Source of the DNA: Phlebotomus papatasi
Lineage: Eukaryota; Arthropoda; Insecta; Diptera; Psychodidae
Direction: 5' to 3'
Assembly: GCF_024763615.1 (NCBI RefSeq)
Contig: NC_077224.1
Location: forward strand, 1,984,001-2,048,000
DNA length: 64,000 nucleotides
The notes beneath the pieces are model-generated. The model saw only the letters and a program-made list of their open reading frames with translations, was not told the origin of the DNA and did no database searches. Shown piece by piece: positions 20,453-32,898 of the stretch (position 1 is the first letter of the stretch; each line of letters begins with the position of its first letter). The translations under genes and the position numbers were made by a program.

Positions 20453-21562
20453 GGTAAATGTCCTAATTCAAAACCGTTTCCAGACGCTTTAACTTTGACA
20501 GAAGATTCAACACGTTAAGTTCATTTTTTTTCTGAAGAGCATTACATAAATCTGCTCCTTGACTCTTCTAGAATGTTACTGTTTAGTGAAAATTCTTTAG
20601 ATATAATTTGAAAACTTCTTAAAAACAAGAAAAATACGCGAGTGTAAAATGCTGCAATTGAAAACATATTAATCCATATGGAGACAAGGAAAGTTTCTAA
20701 TTGGAGACAAACAGTGTAAGTGAAACCGCGATGAAAAGCTTTCAAAACCTTGTTGAGTTGCTCTTGAGCGCAGGATTTGTTCTTATTCCTGGTCTTTTTT
20801 CCTTTCCCATCTAAAACAATAAGAAAATGTCTCCAAAAAAAAATCATATTTCCCGGGTTTCCTATTGAAGCATTTGCAGAGAAAAACCCTTTTTGTTAAC
20901 GAAATAGGTAATTATTTTATTTGAAAACTTCACGTACCATTAATAATAAAGATTATGGCGCTGGCACACCTTTTCAATTGAGTAAAATTCAGTCGATTGA
21001 AACTTTACCTCTTACTCTTTCAAACTGAAATCAGATACAGCTGTCTTTTTCTGTAAAATGAAATTTCAAATTGAAATTGAAAATGAAATTTCAATTTTCA
21101 TTTGACAGAAAAAGATAAACATATCTTATTTCACTTTGAAAGAGCAAGAGGTAAAATCTCAATCGATTGAATTTCACTAAATTGAAAAGGTGTGCCAGCG
21201 TCATTAGCACTTAATTTAACTAAAATTAGCCAGAAATATGACTTAAATGTTAAAAAAAAAACGAATAAAGAACAGTCACTTTCTTTATTGTGTTTTTCAT
21301 TGGAAAACATGGTCGATTGATGAAAAATTCGATGGTGAAAAGGTACACTTTTAATTTTTCTTAGAAATTGACAAATTAAAATTTGTGAATATGAATGGAT
21401 TTTCGCTTTATTTGGAGCAAAATTAACTAAATAATGAAACTGTGGTGTAGAAAATATATAAATATAGCAATTTAGTACTGTATTTATCTTGAACACAATG
21501 ACGTTTCCATTTGGTGTAGCGAAAAATTTCCATTTGGAGCGGGTTTTGAATTAGCTTAATTT
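20453..21562. mobile_element. Element with CTAATTCAAAACC ends, interrupted by a MITE
   Basis: The left end GTAAATGTCCTAATTCAAAA and the right end (inverted TAAATTAAGCTAATTCAAAA) are matched. A relative of the right part lies inverted at 51442-51861. The interior is interrupted by the MITE at 20953. The 101- and 121-aa minus-strand ORFs inside have no domain and are treated as chance. Confidence 0.55.
20953..21208. mobile_element. MITE, GGCACACC family, copy 5 (well preserved)
   Basis: The ends are CTGGCACACCTTTTCAATTG and its inverted partner CAATTTAGT/GAAAAGGTGTGCCAG. Long internal arms (AATTCAGTCGATTGA and CAATCGATTGAATTT; GACAGAAAAAGAT) fold the whole 256-bp element into a hairpin with a short loop near 21075. 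Confidence 0.75.
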
Positions 21563-23800
21563 ACATAGAGAAATAGAAATAGAGTTTTTCCAACAGGAAA
21601 TGAAGCCCTAACAATGGGTTACTAAAGATCGAAAATTTGTGTCCATATTCCTTTTAGTCCATGGAATTCCAATGTGATTCTAGTGATTCTAAATGTGTGA
21701 TTCTCTTAATAATTCAATTAGGTATTCTGTGATTCTCAATTATTCCATTCTGTGATTCTGTTTATCCCCGATATCTTCGAATTTATCGAATTTCAGATGT
21801 TGCTAAATACGATCAAGATAATTTTTGAACAATAGGAATAGCTACAATGTCGCTATGAATCAGGTTAGAGGAAATATCTAGCTAGAAAGCTTTCCACATA
21901 AGACCACAAAATAATAAAAATAGGGTTAGAATTCAACTTTTGAAAGAAAGTTTTTGAAACTCTAAAAACAGAGCATTATCAGTCCATTTTTTATCAAAAT
22001 TTCCCGCCATTTTCTTCGAGGAAAAGCCTTAATAAAATTTTTGAACTTAAACATGTAAAAAATATATTTTTTTCAGAATTTCCACTCGAATTTTTTGTGG
22101 AGTGTTTTCGTCTTTGAAGATAAGTTGATATCATCAAAAAAAAAAACAATATGAAAATTTATTTATTGTTTACTTTTAAGAGAAAGCTTGTCGAAATCTT
22201 AGAATTTAAAAAAAAGGGAAGGTGCACTAATTTTGTGTTCTCTAACGGAAAACGGTCGTTGCATTAAACTTTCATACACGATAAAAGTGCACGAGGCACG
22301 AGTCTCTTAAAATATGACTGAATTGGTGAAGATAAATAAATAATTATTGATTCGAGAAAAATATTTGAGAAAGTCTTAAAGAAAAATGGAAAATAAATGA
22401 CAGTTCTTCATTCGATATTTATAATATTTGTATTACAAAGTGATTATATTTTATTCAGTCATAATCGATACATTTTACCGAACATAATGCCGTGATTATA
22501 TCTAAAATAGAAATTTGTTATATTTCAGATGAAAAAATTCCCCATTTACCCGAATATGGGCCTCTTTTATACAGTTATATAGAAGAAATTTGTAAAGTCT
22601 TCGCCATCGTTTTCGTATAGATGTCAGATATCTCTACTCATTTATAGCGATAAATGCTCCTTGGGTATGGCCTATAGCAGGGCTCTACTGTATGTCAACA
22701 AAATTTTGAAAATTCAACTGTCTCCCGGATTTTTTTTATGTCACCCGGAAAAAGAGTCCACGCAATTTTAAATTTTTAATGTAATCAAGTCAGAAAAGAA
22801 AATTTAGCAAAATTAGTCTAAGAAATTACTTTTCTAGCTTTTGGTGTTCTCTGTAAATTTGAAAAGTATATTCCGTTAATTCAAATTTGAATTTTAACGT
22901 AAATTTCTGGTTTATCTGTCACTTCTCCTCAATATGGTCAATTAAGATATTGTCAAATTGCATTTTAAGTGTCACAAATGTCCACTAAAGAGAGAAATGG
23001 CAGCTCTTTGCTCCTCTCGGCTTCCTTTTTGGTGATAAGACATGTGCATTATATTTTTTGTGACCCATTTCATTTCAACCCGAAAATTATCTCAACCACT
23101 TACAATTGATACATTGTGAATAATTTAGCGTGAATTGTTGAGCTTCTTATCGCGTGGTTTTTGATGTTGAGAATCCTCTCAATGGCATGGGTACCATGAT
23201 GCAGAGTGGCACAGAAAAAAAAGGCGAAACGAGGACATAAAAGAAACAAATAAATATAAAAAGCAAAACTTTATTGAGTCATAAAGTGAGATTCATTAAA
23301 ATTTTTCACGATTGGCGAGTGTGTGGTGCTATTTCTTTTTTTTTTTTTGGTTGTTACTCTTTGCAACTTGTGAAAAAAATAATGCAATAATAGCGAGCTA
23401 TATATTCACAAATGGTTAGTACGCGGTCTTTTTTTTATTATTATTTTTGCTTTTGATTCTTCAGGGTGAAAACTTTGTTGAATTTGTCGTTGAACATGAG
23501 AGCACTAAAAATTATGATGGCACACAGAGTGAAATTTAATGGGTCGGAGGGAGTATTTGAGTCAATAAAACAGTGTGAAATTGAGAAAGCTGTAAAATAT
23601 CTCTTTTATATTCGTCTTCTTTTGTCCTAATTTAAGCACATATCAGAGGGATAACTCTTGTGCAGACAGTGGCGATTTATTGTCACAGTGGCGACATAAA
23701 AAAACACGGTTTTAAGATCCTTTTAAGTTGGATTTAAAAGACGTTGTAACGATAAATCTGATGGTAAGTAATTGAAATGACAAATAACAACCTTCTCGGT
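21563..23800. other. Intron, largely unrecognised AT-rich sequence
   Basis: No exon or complete transposon found. A worn fragment related to the 33573 hairpin lies near 22795-22850 (TTTAGCAAAATTAG and TAGCTTTTGGTGTTCTC). The 22950-23600 part looks unique. Confidence 0.4.
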
Positions 23801-23884
23801 GTCGTAGTACATTTCCATGGGAAATCCAATGGAATTCCTAAGAAAATATCCATTTGTTCCTCATATAAACATATTTTGTATACA

Positions 23885-24350
23885 TTTGGCAAGCCAAGCT
23901 AAGCCGAATACATTCGAAAATCGACCGGAAATCCAAAGTGCAAATTCACATATTCCCCGTTTTAGCATTGTGCGTTCCTCCTTTTGAATTTTCGGTATTC
24001 TTGACACTTTAAACGTCAAAAACAATACGTAAACGTTTATTGAAAAAGTGATTTTTTTGTGTGTTATTTTGGAATTTCAAGATGGCAGATTTAAATTGTC
24101 GAACCTTCCAACGGGTTTTCAGGTAATGGCCTCTACACATTGGGAGAAATTTTTGTCAAAAATTGCTTTTTTGAAGGAAATTCCCTGCAGCGTTGTAGGG
24201 GGAAACGTTAAATTTCTGTCAAAAACGCAATTTTTGACAGAAAATTGCTCCCAATGTGTAGACGCCTTAAAAGTTCCCTCTCATATATACCTTCAAATCG
24301 GTACAGTGTAAAGCTCTACAAGAGAGAGCTCTCAAATTGGGAAGGTTATG
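23885..24350 (+). repeat. Dispersed repeat, copy 1 (occupied by a TAA MITE)
   Basis: Words such as GCCAAGCTAAGCCGAATAC, ATTCGAAAATCGACCGGAAA, TCTTGACACTTTAAACGTCA and GAGAGCTCTCAAATTGGGAA match, in order and strand, the stretch at 40573-40912. This copy is split by the MITE at 24127, which the other copy lacks, so the second copy serves as an empty site. Confidence 0.65.
24127..24267. mobile_element. TAA-flanked MITE (PIF/Harbinger-like), 141 bp
   Basis: The ends TGGCCTCTACACATTGGGAG and inverted AGGCGTCTACACATTGGGAG are flanked by TAA (24124-24126 and 24268-24270). The related empty site near 40830 reads AGGTAAGTTC, matching one TAA. Internal arms are TTTTTGTCAAAAATTG and AATTTTTGACAGAAAATTG. 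Confidence 0.8.
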
Positions 24351-24845
24351 TTATTACTAAACATAAGTATAGTAAGGTGAATTTATAAAATAAAGATAAT
24401 ACTGAGATAAGTCAGCATGCCCTAACTGGATCGCCTTTTCGCTAATTCACTTTTAATTAAACTTTTGGATTTATAATACTTTTTTTCATAAGGAAAAAAA
24501 AAATTTCAATCAACAAGCTGTCATTAGCGAAAATATCACTGCTAGAAAATTTTTAGTTTGAGTAAGTGTAATATTTAATGGATAAAAATATTATTTTTGC
24601 TTTTTTTCAAACTTGAATAGTAATATTATGTTACTGTAGTGACTATATTACGAAAATAAAAATAAAAATATTATTTTAAGTGGATTAGTCATAAAAACGA
24701 TCCAGATAGCGAAGCGCCCGGATTAGCACACTTGACTGTAACACACAAATCGGATTATGAAAGATGGCTTCCGCATACAAATACAAATTAAGTTAAATAC
24801 TGTTTCTAGACAGTCCGCCATTCCAAATTGTACCTTTTCTGTTAA

Positions 24846-24986
24846 GGCATCTACAAATTGGGAACAGTTTTCGTCAAAAATTGCATTTTTGACAGAATTT
24901 TGACGTTTCCACCTACAGCAGTGCAGGCGATTTGCTTAAAAAATTTATTTTTTTGACGAAAATAGCTCCCAATGTGTAGATATCTT
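24846..24986. mobile_element. TAA-flanked MITE, related copy
   Basis: The left GGCATCTACAAATTGGGAAC and right inverted GATATCTACACATTGGGAGC ends, with TAA on both sides (24843-24845 and 24987-24989). It abuts another copy on the right, which shares the central TAA. Confidence 0.65.
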
Positions 24987-24989
24987 TAA

Positions 24990-25122
24990 GGTGTCTACAC
25001 ATTAAGAGAAATTTCTGTCAAAAATGACCTTCTAAGTGTCCTAAAAAAAATTGCATACACATTGTTGAGCAGTTTTGACAAAAGGATGGGTTTTTGAAGA
25101 AAATTTGTCTAATGTGTAGGCA
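24990..25122. mobile_element. TAA-type MITE abutting the previous one
   Basis: The left end is GGTGTCTACACATTAAGAG and the right end CTAATGTGTAGGC. It starts directly after the TAA at 24987-24989. Sequence to about 25260 holds further worn arms (TTTGAAAGAAACTACCCGCT) of the same type. Confidence 0.55.
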
Positions 25123-25640
25123 ATTTCTTTCAAAAATCATATCAAATTCAAGGTAATTTCTATCAAAAACAATTTTTGAAAGAAACTACCCGCTACACAT
25201 TGAAACAAAATTCATTAAAATCATTTTTGACAGCATTTTTGAAGGAAGCCATCACGATTTGAAATTGTTTTTCACGAAAATTTGTTATTTTCTGCTGAAG
25301 AAAGTGAAAAAACGTTAGTGGAAGGTCATTGGGATAGTGTTTAATGAATTTTTGTGTGAAAATTACCCAAAAATGCAAAAGAAAGAAGAGTATTTTCCTG
25401 GTGGAGAACAATCCAGCCTTTGTCAAAAATACTTTCATCAGTAGAATCCCAGAGGAGTATAAGGAGCATAAGGAGCTGTTGCTCAAAGTACTGATCCATT
25501 GAGCAATTCTTTCAGCAAAAGTTTCAGAACTTCAGGAAGATTGGAGGAAAACATGTAAATAGAGGGTCTGAATGTGGAGAAGGATATTGAAGAACAACTC
25601 AGGAATACACAGATGCATTAACTTTCAAGAATTTCTAGAG

Positions 25641-25768
25641 CAGAGGCGTGCAAGAACCGTTGAAACCGAATAAACGTCAAATGAAACTTGTACGTCAGTG
25701 GTCAAAACGCTACCAAAACAAACTTATTTTGACGTTTATTCGATTTCAACGGTTCTTGCACACCTCTG
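25641..25768. mobile_element. hAT-like MITE with CAGAGGCGTGCAAG ends (128 bp)
   Basis: The ends are CAGAGGCGTGCAAGAACCGT and its inverted partner CAGAGGTGTGCAAGAACCGT. Flanking octamers TTCTAGAG (left) and TTTTAGAG (right) agree at seven of eight bases, consistent with the 8-bp duplication of hAT elements. The arms continue inward to AATAAACGTCAAA, so the whole element is a near hairpin. Confidence 0.75.
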
Positions 25769-26695
25769 TTTTAGAGAAAAATCAAAGGAAATGTTCCTAA
25801 AAAGGCTGGATTGGATTCCATCAGAAACGACATCTCCAGAAAAACACACTTTCTCCGCATTTTTGGGGACTTTTCCACATAAATTCACTAAATGCTATCC
25901 CAAGGGACTTCCACAAAGACTTTCCTCCGTTTTCTTTCAGTAGAGAAACAACATATTTTCGTGTCTGTACGGCAATTAATGTGTAAGGTTTCTGTCTTTG
26001 TTATTTATTGCTTTTCCTCAGCATTTGTCACATATTAATTTCATAAATTGATGATTTTGATATCAATTTTTATGGATGTTTTAGGTTTTTAAAGGATTTT
26101 CAACACAGGATACTGGGCAAATAGGTCAAATAGGCATAAAGGCCTAAGACCTTGGTTAGGGGAAAAACAAAAAAAAACATTTTATTGAAATGCAATTCCA
26201 AGAGCAAACCAATTGGGAATGATAGCAATATGTCAAAAAATTTTGATGAAAAATAAATCCAATGTGGAGGCATTTTTCTTCAAAAAATCCGTCAGTAGAT
26301 ATTCTTTCAAAAGCTTTTGAAATTATTTTTGATGAAATCAGCTGCGATGTGTAAACAACTTTATGCGAAACTATTACTTTTACAAATTTATGACAAAAAT
26401 GTGAATTTACCAACAAATGCAACTACAGGGATGCGCTATGGGGATGACAGAAAAAACCTCAGTGGCAAATCAAGCAATTAAACGTCAAAATTCAAATTTA
26501 AATTAACGAACATCTACAAAAAATGAAAAAGCAGAAAAAAAGTGAATAACCTATTATTGTATCCATTTCAATTGATTCATTTGCAGCTTTACCACTCCAC
26601 TGTACTTAACCATCCACTCTCAACTTGGGACATTAATCTCCCCATTGAAGCTCAGGCCTCTCAAAGTCAAGTGATTATCACACTAAATGCGTGTA
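25769..26695. other. Intron, no clear feature
   Basis: Mostly unique AT-rich sequence. Near 26245-26360 there are worn fragments of the TAA-type MITE family (CAATGTGGAGGC and GCGATGTGTAAAC). No exon supported. Confidence 0.4.
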
Positions 26696-26698
26696 CAC

Positions 26699-27566
26699 AC
26701 ACCGAGAAAAATTTGGATGGTATTTTCTACAAATCGTGTCTTTAAATTCTACTGCCTCAAAAGATAGTAGAAAATACCATCCTCCATAGATACTTTCCTT
26801 TAGAATCTACCATCTTGACATTTTAAAATTTACTATCCTATGGATAGTAAATTCTAACAGCCGGATGGTAAAATCTACTATCCTCCTTTAGATTTTACAT
26901 TGACCTCTCTTAGATTCTAATATCCGGGAAGTAAATTTTACTGGCCGCATATTTGATGTTAAAATTTAACTGGAAGACAGTAAATTTTAACGGAGGATAG
27001 TAATTTGGATTGGAATTACTATCCAAGCTAATAAAATTTGCCATCCTGCTGTTAGAATGTCATTTTGGAATATCGTGTGTGCCGATGCAACGGTTCCCGA
27101 TATGCTTTGAATACATTATAGCAATTCGTGGCGCAGCTGGAAGATGCTGGACTGTCATCACAAAGGTCGCGTGTTCAAATCTCAGCGCAGTCGTCAATTT
27201 TCACGCACCAAAATGGCTTGAAATACAGAGAATATCATCCAAGAAGGGCCCCAAGCCCTCAAAAAATGGCTAAAAATCAATGAAAATAAGGAAAAATAAA
27301 TTTTTCCGACATTTTTCATTCTAATATCCGGCTAGTAAAATTTACTATCCTGCCAGTAAAATTTACCATCCGGATAGTAAAATCTAATATCCGGGGATAT
27401 TAGAATTTACCATCCGGCTATTAGAATTTACTATCCATGCAATAGATTCTACAATTTTTGACAGTCCAATTTAATATCGCGTTTGCTGGGTGACTTTTTT
27501 ACTATCCGGCCATTAGAATTTTGTATGGAGGATGGTAAATTTTACCATCCACATTTTTCTCGGTGC
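26699..27566. mobile_element. Block-built MITE with CACCGAGAAAAAT ends
   Basis: The ends are inverted copies of CACCGAGAAAAAT. Most of the interior consists of short blocks of the type GGATAGTAAATTTTA and its reverse complement, alternating with GGATGGTAAAATC, TAATATCCGG and similar words, roughly twenty in all. The run is broken between about 27060 and 27310 by a non-block segment with a tRNA-like core. No coding potential was found apart from an incidental 87-aa frame. Confidence 0.65.
27122..27200 (+). mobile_element. tRNA-like promoter segment, probable SINE head
   Basis: The stretch contains TGGCGCAGCTGGAAGATGC, which fits a pol III A box, and after a usual interval GTGTTCAAATCTC, which fits a B box. 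The arms do not fold into a fully paired tRNA by eye, and an A/T-rich tail follows near 27280. A tRNA-derived SINE or pseudogene is the best reading. Confidence 0.45.
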
Positions 27567-28340
27567 ACATTAAACATTACACACAATGTGTAAATGAGTG
27601 AGCTTTTGTAGATCTATATATATATATGTACATTTGGAGGAAAGAGAGAGAGAAGTTGAGCCAAACATTGAGGCTAATGTACACATGATGTTTTATTATT
27701 ATTTTCTGATTGCCGCTTATTGTGAACACTTTTGCCATCATCGAGTATGTTCGCCTCTGAAGTGGCCTCTTGATGGCTTTATAGGTGGACAGAACATGTC
27801 ATCATTTCAACCTATATGATGTGTACCTCGTACGAGGAGAACAATCCAAAACTTCATCTTCTGCCGCTCTAAACACCGCACACACACTCTGCATGCCATT
27901 CAAGAGGAACTAAGTAGTTGGTCTTCCCCCAACTCCACAATTTCTCATCTTTGGTCTCCACACCAAAACCCCGTCCCCCCAACTCTTTCCAGCCTTTCAG
28001 CACCATTTAGTCTGCCTCTATACCCTGGGACTTCACTTACTCTTGCTGGGAGACCTCTGCCCAGAGTAGTCCACAAATTAGTGTGTGCGACAGGAGCACC
28101 ACTGGACCAAAGAGGAAAGTTAAATATACACCATGTACCCAGGGCAGACTGATGAGGGGTTGCTAACTATTTAATTAAGGGGTCATTATTGAGAGTAAAT
28201 GATTTTCCAAATTACAGTTGCACACATATTCTCCATTTAGTGAACTTTCATGAAGAAGCAATTGAAATAAGGAAAATAATCATTCAAGATACATGTTGAA
28301 TAATGAGAATAATGATATGGCTGATGTAAGTCCAATTGTA
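27567..28340. other. Unique, locally GC-richer intron island
   Basis: A TA run near 27616-27627 and a GAGAGAGA run near 27645. From about 27800 to 28140 the sequence is richer in C/T and looks unique, with no splice-framed ORF. It may be regulatory; nothing in the sequence proves it. Confidence 0.35.
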
Positions 28341-31190
28341 CAATCAGAAAAATTTCGAATTCGAACTAATTAGTTGAATTTTCGAAATTTAAAAAAAATA
28401 CCATTCGATTTTGAGTAAAATATATAACTTGACAGACGAAATAACTTGTAGAATTTCGAAAGAGAAAAAGATAGCACAAAAAATACAAATAAAAAAAATA
28501 TGACAACGAAAACATAAAAAAGTAATATAGAAAATAGAAAAGGTATACATTTTTTATTTCCGAAAAGGCGTTAAGAGTTCTTCCTGTTCACAAAGGATAG
28601 ACATTTGGGCCAAATGTGGTATAATTCGAAAATTTCGAAATTTTCTATCTTCTAAAGTTTTAAAAGATTCAGACAAGAAATAAAAGAAAAACTAATTTTG
28701 AAAATATATATTGTCTTTCTTTCGAAGTTTTCAAAAAAACATATGTTCCTGTCTTTTCGAAACCATAAAAGAGATTTCCTTATCAAAAGCAGCTCTTGGA
28801 AAGGACTTCGAAAAGCGTATCTTCCTTCGATACAGAGGAAATGGTTTTCGGAAATGTTTCGGAGCAGAAACGTATCTCAAAAGAATGTGGTAATTTCAAA
28901 TCCTACAACTTTACTGGGAGTTTATGATAAAGAGGATAAAGATATACGTTTTACTATAAGTTCCCTTACATTATTATTCGAATTCGAGTCTTGCATATTT
29001 TTGAATAATATAAAAACACTCAGATAATCAAAATATTTTAAATAAGATACATTTTTAATTGTAGTTTACATTTTTCTCGGTTTTCAATGAATTGAGGATT
29101 TGCGATTTTCGAAATTTAATATAGGAACATTAGAATTCCTTCCGAGCTGGTAACATACGGCATTTAAAAACTTCGAAGATTGTTTACAGATTTTAAAGAA
29201 AAGATATATACCTACCTAGGATGATTAACTAACGGATGGAGCATTTTAATTCACAAATGGTATATTTTTCTTAAATTCTTTATAATTTTTAAGTCTTAGA
29301 TCCCACAAAAATAAATATAACACGAAATGGTAGGTACATGTACAGAGAATATATTTTTATTGAATTTAAAATGTTACTGGTGTTACAAATAGAAAATTTG
29401 TCAGAAAAATTCAAAAAATTGCGAATTTTACGTCTTTTTCATATAGGTTTTAGGAACTGTTATCCTCGTGCAATCATTATAAATTTTGAGCCAATAACAT
29501 AACATTAGATACTCTTTCATTTGGTAAAAGTTTTAAAATGATTGCATTTGGTTTTATACTAAAACTAAAAAATCACTTAAGAAAAAATATACCATACTTT
29601 TGTACGGAAATGTATGAGAATGCTCCGCCCTGATATCTACTGACTTTTCTTAAAAAATTGCAAGGTGACCCATGTGACCTTTTGTCCGAATTTCGAAATG
29701 CCTCGAATATCAATTGTGTCAGTCTTCACTTAAATGTGATGAACGGTTAAGCAATCAATACGTAAATCTTTTATGGCATCGTCACACGTCATTTTAACAC
29801 CTCCTGACAATACCAATCAAGCTTTATTTGTCATATTACATAAGTTCGAAAATATAATTGATTTTTTTAAAATTAAAATCTCTTAATAATAATCTAGAAA
29901 TATGGCTCGTATTGGACGCTTTGTTTTATAAAATTTATTATGATTTAAGCTACCCGACATTTGACATTACCACTTAAGTTCAAATTTTCAATGCTACGGT
30001 TACAGAATCACATTTTCGAAAAAGCTCTCCTGAGATTCAAACGAAATTTGACATATAACATTCACATCAAAGTGTTACAGAATTCTACAGACCCTTAAGA
30101 TTTTTATTTCAATAATCAATAATACTCGTTCTCAATTTCGAAATCGACTGCAATTTCGAGATTAATTTTGATTTTGTCGAATATCAACAACTTTTTGCGC
30201 TAATAGCATTAGAACTTTACCCAGTTGTTTTTATATTGTAGTTTCACTGACTCTTTCCGTACAGAAGTAGATCTTGAAAAATCGAAAATCTATTTGAAGA
30301 TCCAAAAAAGAGACTTTCTTACTTCTTAATAGTTTTGCAAAGTGGCTGAAGTTACATCCTATTCGAATTTCGAAGTGCTCAAGTGTCAAAATATGATGGT
30401 CTTCACATTGTTGTGAGGAAAAAACAGAAGAACGACGTTTACTGTTCTTGTTCCATTATTTAATCACTCCATAATCACTGAGTAACTCTTTTGCGAGCTT
30501 TTTAGTGTGATATTTGATAAATTTTCCCCAACTTGTTCGAAAATTTAGTATGACAATTCGAAATTTAATTTGAATTCTTCGTACATTAACGACTTTTTGT
30601 GCAAATAGCGTTCCATTTACCTTTTATCCAAGACACTATTGGAGAATCAAAATCTACTTCTGTTTAGGCTCACTGCGTGCAAACACAAGTAGAGTTTGAT
30701 GTTCCAATAGTGTCTTGGATATAAAGGAAATTCTATTTACACAAAAATTCGTTGATGTTCGAAGAATTTAAATTCAGTTTCGAATTTTCATACTAAATTT
30801 TCGAACAAAGTGGGGAAAATTTATGAATATTGCACTAAAAAGCTCGTAAAAGAGTTACTCAGTGATTATATGGAGTCATTAAATAATGGGACATAAGTAG
30901 TAAGCATCGTTGCTTTGTGTTTATCCTCACAACAAAGTGAAGACCAACACATTTTGACACTTGAGCACTTTGAAATTCGAACAGGATACACTTCAGCCAT
31001 CTTGCGAAAGTATCTCTTTTTTGGCTTTCGAAATAGATTTTCGATTTTTTCAAGATCTACTTGTAAATGATAAGACTTGATTTTCGAAATTAAGCAAGTT
31101 ATTCGACATCTACAAAATACTGTCTTCGAAAATCATATTTCGATATTGATTTCAAATCAAAATTTCTGAATATGTAACTTTTTAGACAGT
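28340..31190. repeat. TTCGAA-rich decayed repeat region
   Basis: TTCGAAATTT, TTTTCGAAA and related words are unusually dense across this stretch, in both orientations. It includes a foldback at 30250 and, near 29825-30065, a worn copy of the repeat found at 40880 and 43537 (TTCGAAAAAGCTCTCCTGAG). The 109-aa plus-strand ORF at 28698 lies in this material and shows no domain. Confidence 0.45.
30250..31075. repeat. Foldback element, arms about 370-400 bp
   Basis: The left arm (about 30250-30650) and right arm (about 30700-31075) are inverted, diverged copies. Paired words include GAGTAACTCTTTTGCGAGCT with its partner near 30842, and AGTGTCTTGGAT near 30712 with its partner near 30629. The loop is about 50 bp. 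A single diverged arm occurs again at 59200-59565. Confidence 0.65.
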
Positions 31191-31821
31191 TAGTTGCATA
31201 ACTACTGACCTTACTGACGTTGATATTGAATTTAGCCATATATTTGTTGTGGTTAGTGCATTTTGAAGTTCATAAATCATCTAGAAAATCCACAATGTCA
31301 ACAAATTAGTCACTTAGCATCCCCATATGTATACTATATATCCTATCTCCCCGACATAAATTTATATTTTACATATACCCATATATAAACAGGGCACTTT
31401 AAGCAGACAAATGGGAATCGTACTCAATCTCATGAGCACATATTTGAGACAAGTGAGTGTGAAGTTGAGTGTTGACACAGCCAATAGCATTTAAATAGGG
31501 TCGATTTCCCATCTTCAACATGGTGTTCACGACTGGACGCTAATTATGTCAATTAATTTGTAGACAATACATTAGCATAATATTGGACAAATTAGCTACA
31601 ATTTATGGTGTACCCCTTTCCAATCAACGCCACTCACATGGTCATCCACTTCTTAGATGCAATATAATGCTATAAGTGAGGTTAATTGAGATGTGGTCTT
31701 GTTTGATGTCCTACCTCTCTTTCCCATCCCTCCAAATATATCAATTTTCATCCTCCGAAAATTTTGGCATTTCCAGACACATTCTAACTCTGGGGTGGTA
31801 TTATATAGATAATAGTACATA
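31191..31821. other. Unique intron sequence
   Basis: AT-rich, non-repetitive by eye, with ATATGTATACTATATATCC-type sequence near 31325. No exon or transposon seen. Confidence 0.35.
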
Positions 31822-32065
31822 GACTGAGAAAAAAAGAGGGTGCCATTAACTTTTTTTCCTCAGAATTTTAACACTTTTTGGGTGTAAAAATATATCAACA
31901 TTTTTTAATGTTAATTTTATACCTTTTTAAGGGTGAAATTAACATGAAAAAGGGTAACTTTGAACCCCAATACACCTAAAAAGGATAATATTTACATCGA
32001 TTTTGGATGGGTAAAATTAACATTTCCGGAATGTTATTTTAACTTTTTCGGAATTCTCACAGTGT
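31822..32065 (+). mobile_element. MITE with ACTGAGAAAAAAAGAGGG end, copy 1
   Basis: The left end is ACTGAGAAAAAAAGAGGG, and the right end, inverted, ACTGTGAGAATTCCG. The interior alternates TTAACATTTTT and TTTACACC-type words. Copies of similar length (about 250 bp) are at 39507 and, inverted, at 47826. Confidence 0.7.
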
Positions 32066-32186
32066 ACACACAAAATTAAGATGGATTTTTGACAGAATTT
32101 TGACATTTCCACCTACAGTACAGACGCTTTCCTTAAAAAAAATAATTTTTGACGAAAATTTCTCTCAATGTGTAGATACCTTTAAT
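32066..32186. mobile_element. Truncated TAA-type MITE
   Basis: Contains GACAGAATTTTGACATTTCC and the right end TCTCAATGTGTAGATACC of the family at 24846, but the left end is lost against the neighbouring MITE. Confidence 0.5.
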
Positions 32187-32898
32187 GCCATAAGAAAAGA
32201 CAGAAAAGTAATGTTCATTTAAGAAAGTCAAAGTCTCCATTTGTAAAGGAGATATCGTCTTTGTTCACAAAGTCCTTTTTGGGGAGGATTGGGAAAATTT
32301 CTCCTGGGGATTTAACCCCCAAAATGGAAGAGGCAACAAGAAAAAAGGGGCAGACGGTGGCAGGAAAAAAAATCAGTGAAAAAAAGTATGCAATTATCCC
32401 CCTGAAAATCCTTATAGAATATCTCTCCCTCATTTTTTTTATTCTTTAAATTCCATCTCACTCATAATCTCCTCACGATTCCTCCGTTTTTTTTTCTTCC
32501 AGACTCGCCTTGATCCACCCCCGTGTGGCTTTCTTTTCTTATGAACAAATTTCTCATTAGACTATAAATAACAATGGAAAAACGCGCGAGAATGGATAAA
32601 AAAAGAGCGCACACAAGAAGGATCCTTTTAATTGAAATCCCCATAAGATGATTTAATTATTATGATTTTTTCTGCAAAGCTTCTACGCACTTCTTTTTTT
32701 GCCATCTTCAAGCTGAATTGGAAGTTTTTTGTTCAGTGCAAAAGTCCTATAACCGGTGAATTTATTAAAGTTATAGAGATTTATTCTAATTGTATTTTTG
32801 ACAGCTGTCAACTTTATAAGGAGAGAGAGGATTTTAATATTTTAAGACCGGTCATATTTCCTTGTTACCGAAGAAAGGGAGGAAGAAATTAGAATCTG

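Noticed and set aside
20542..21496. 101- and 121-aa minus-strand ORFs
   Set aside because: They fall within the 20453-21562 transposon and its nested MITE, and no recognisable protein motif is present.
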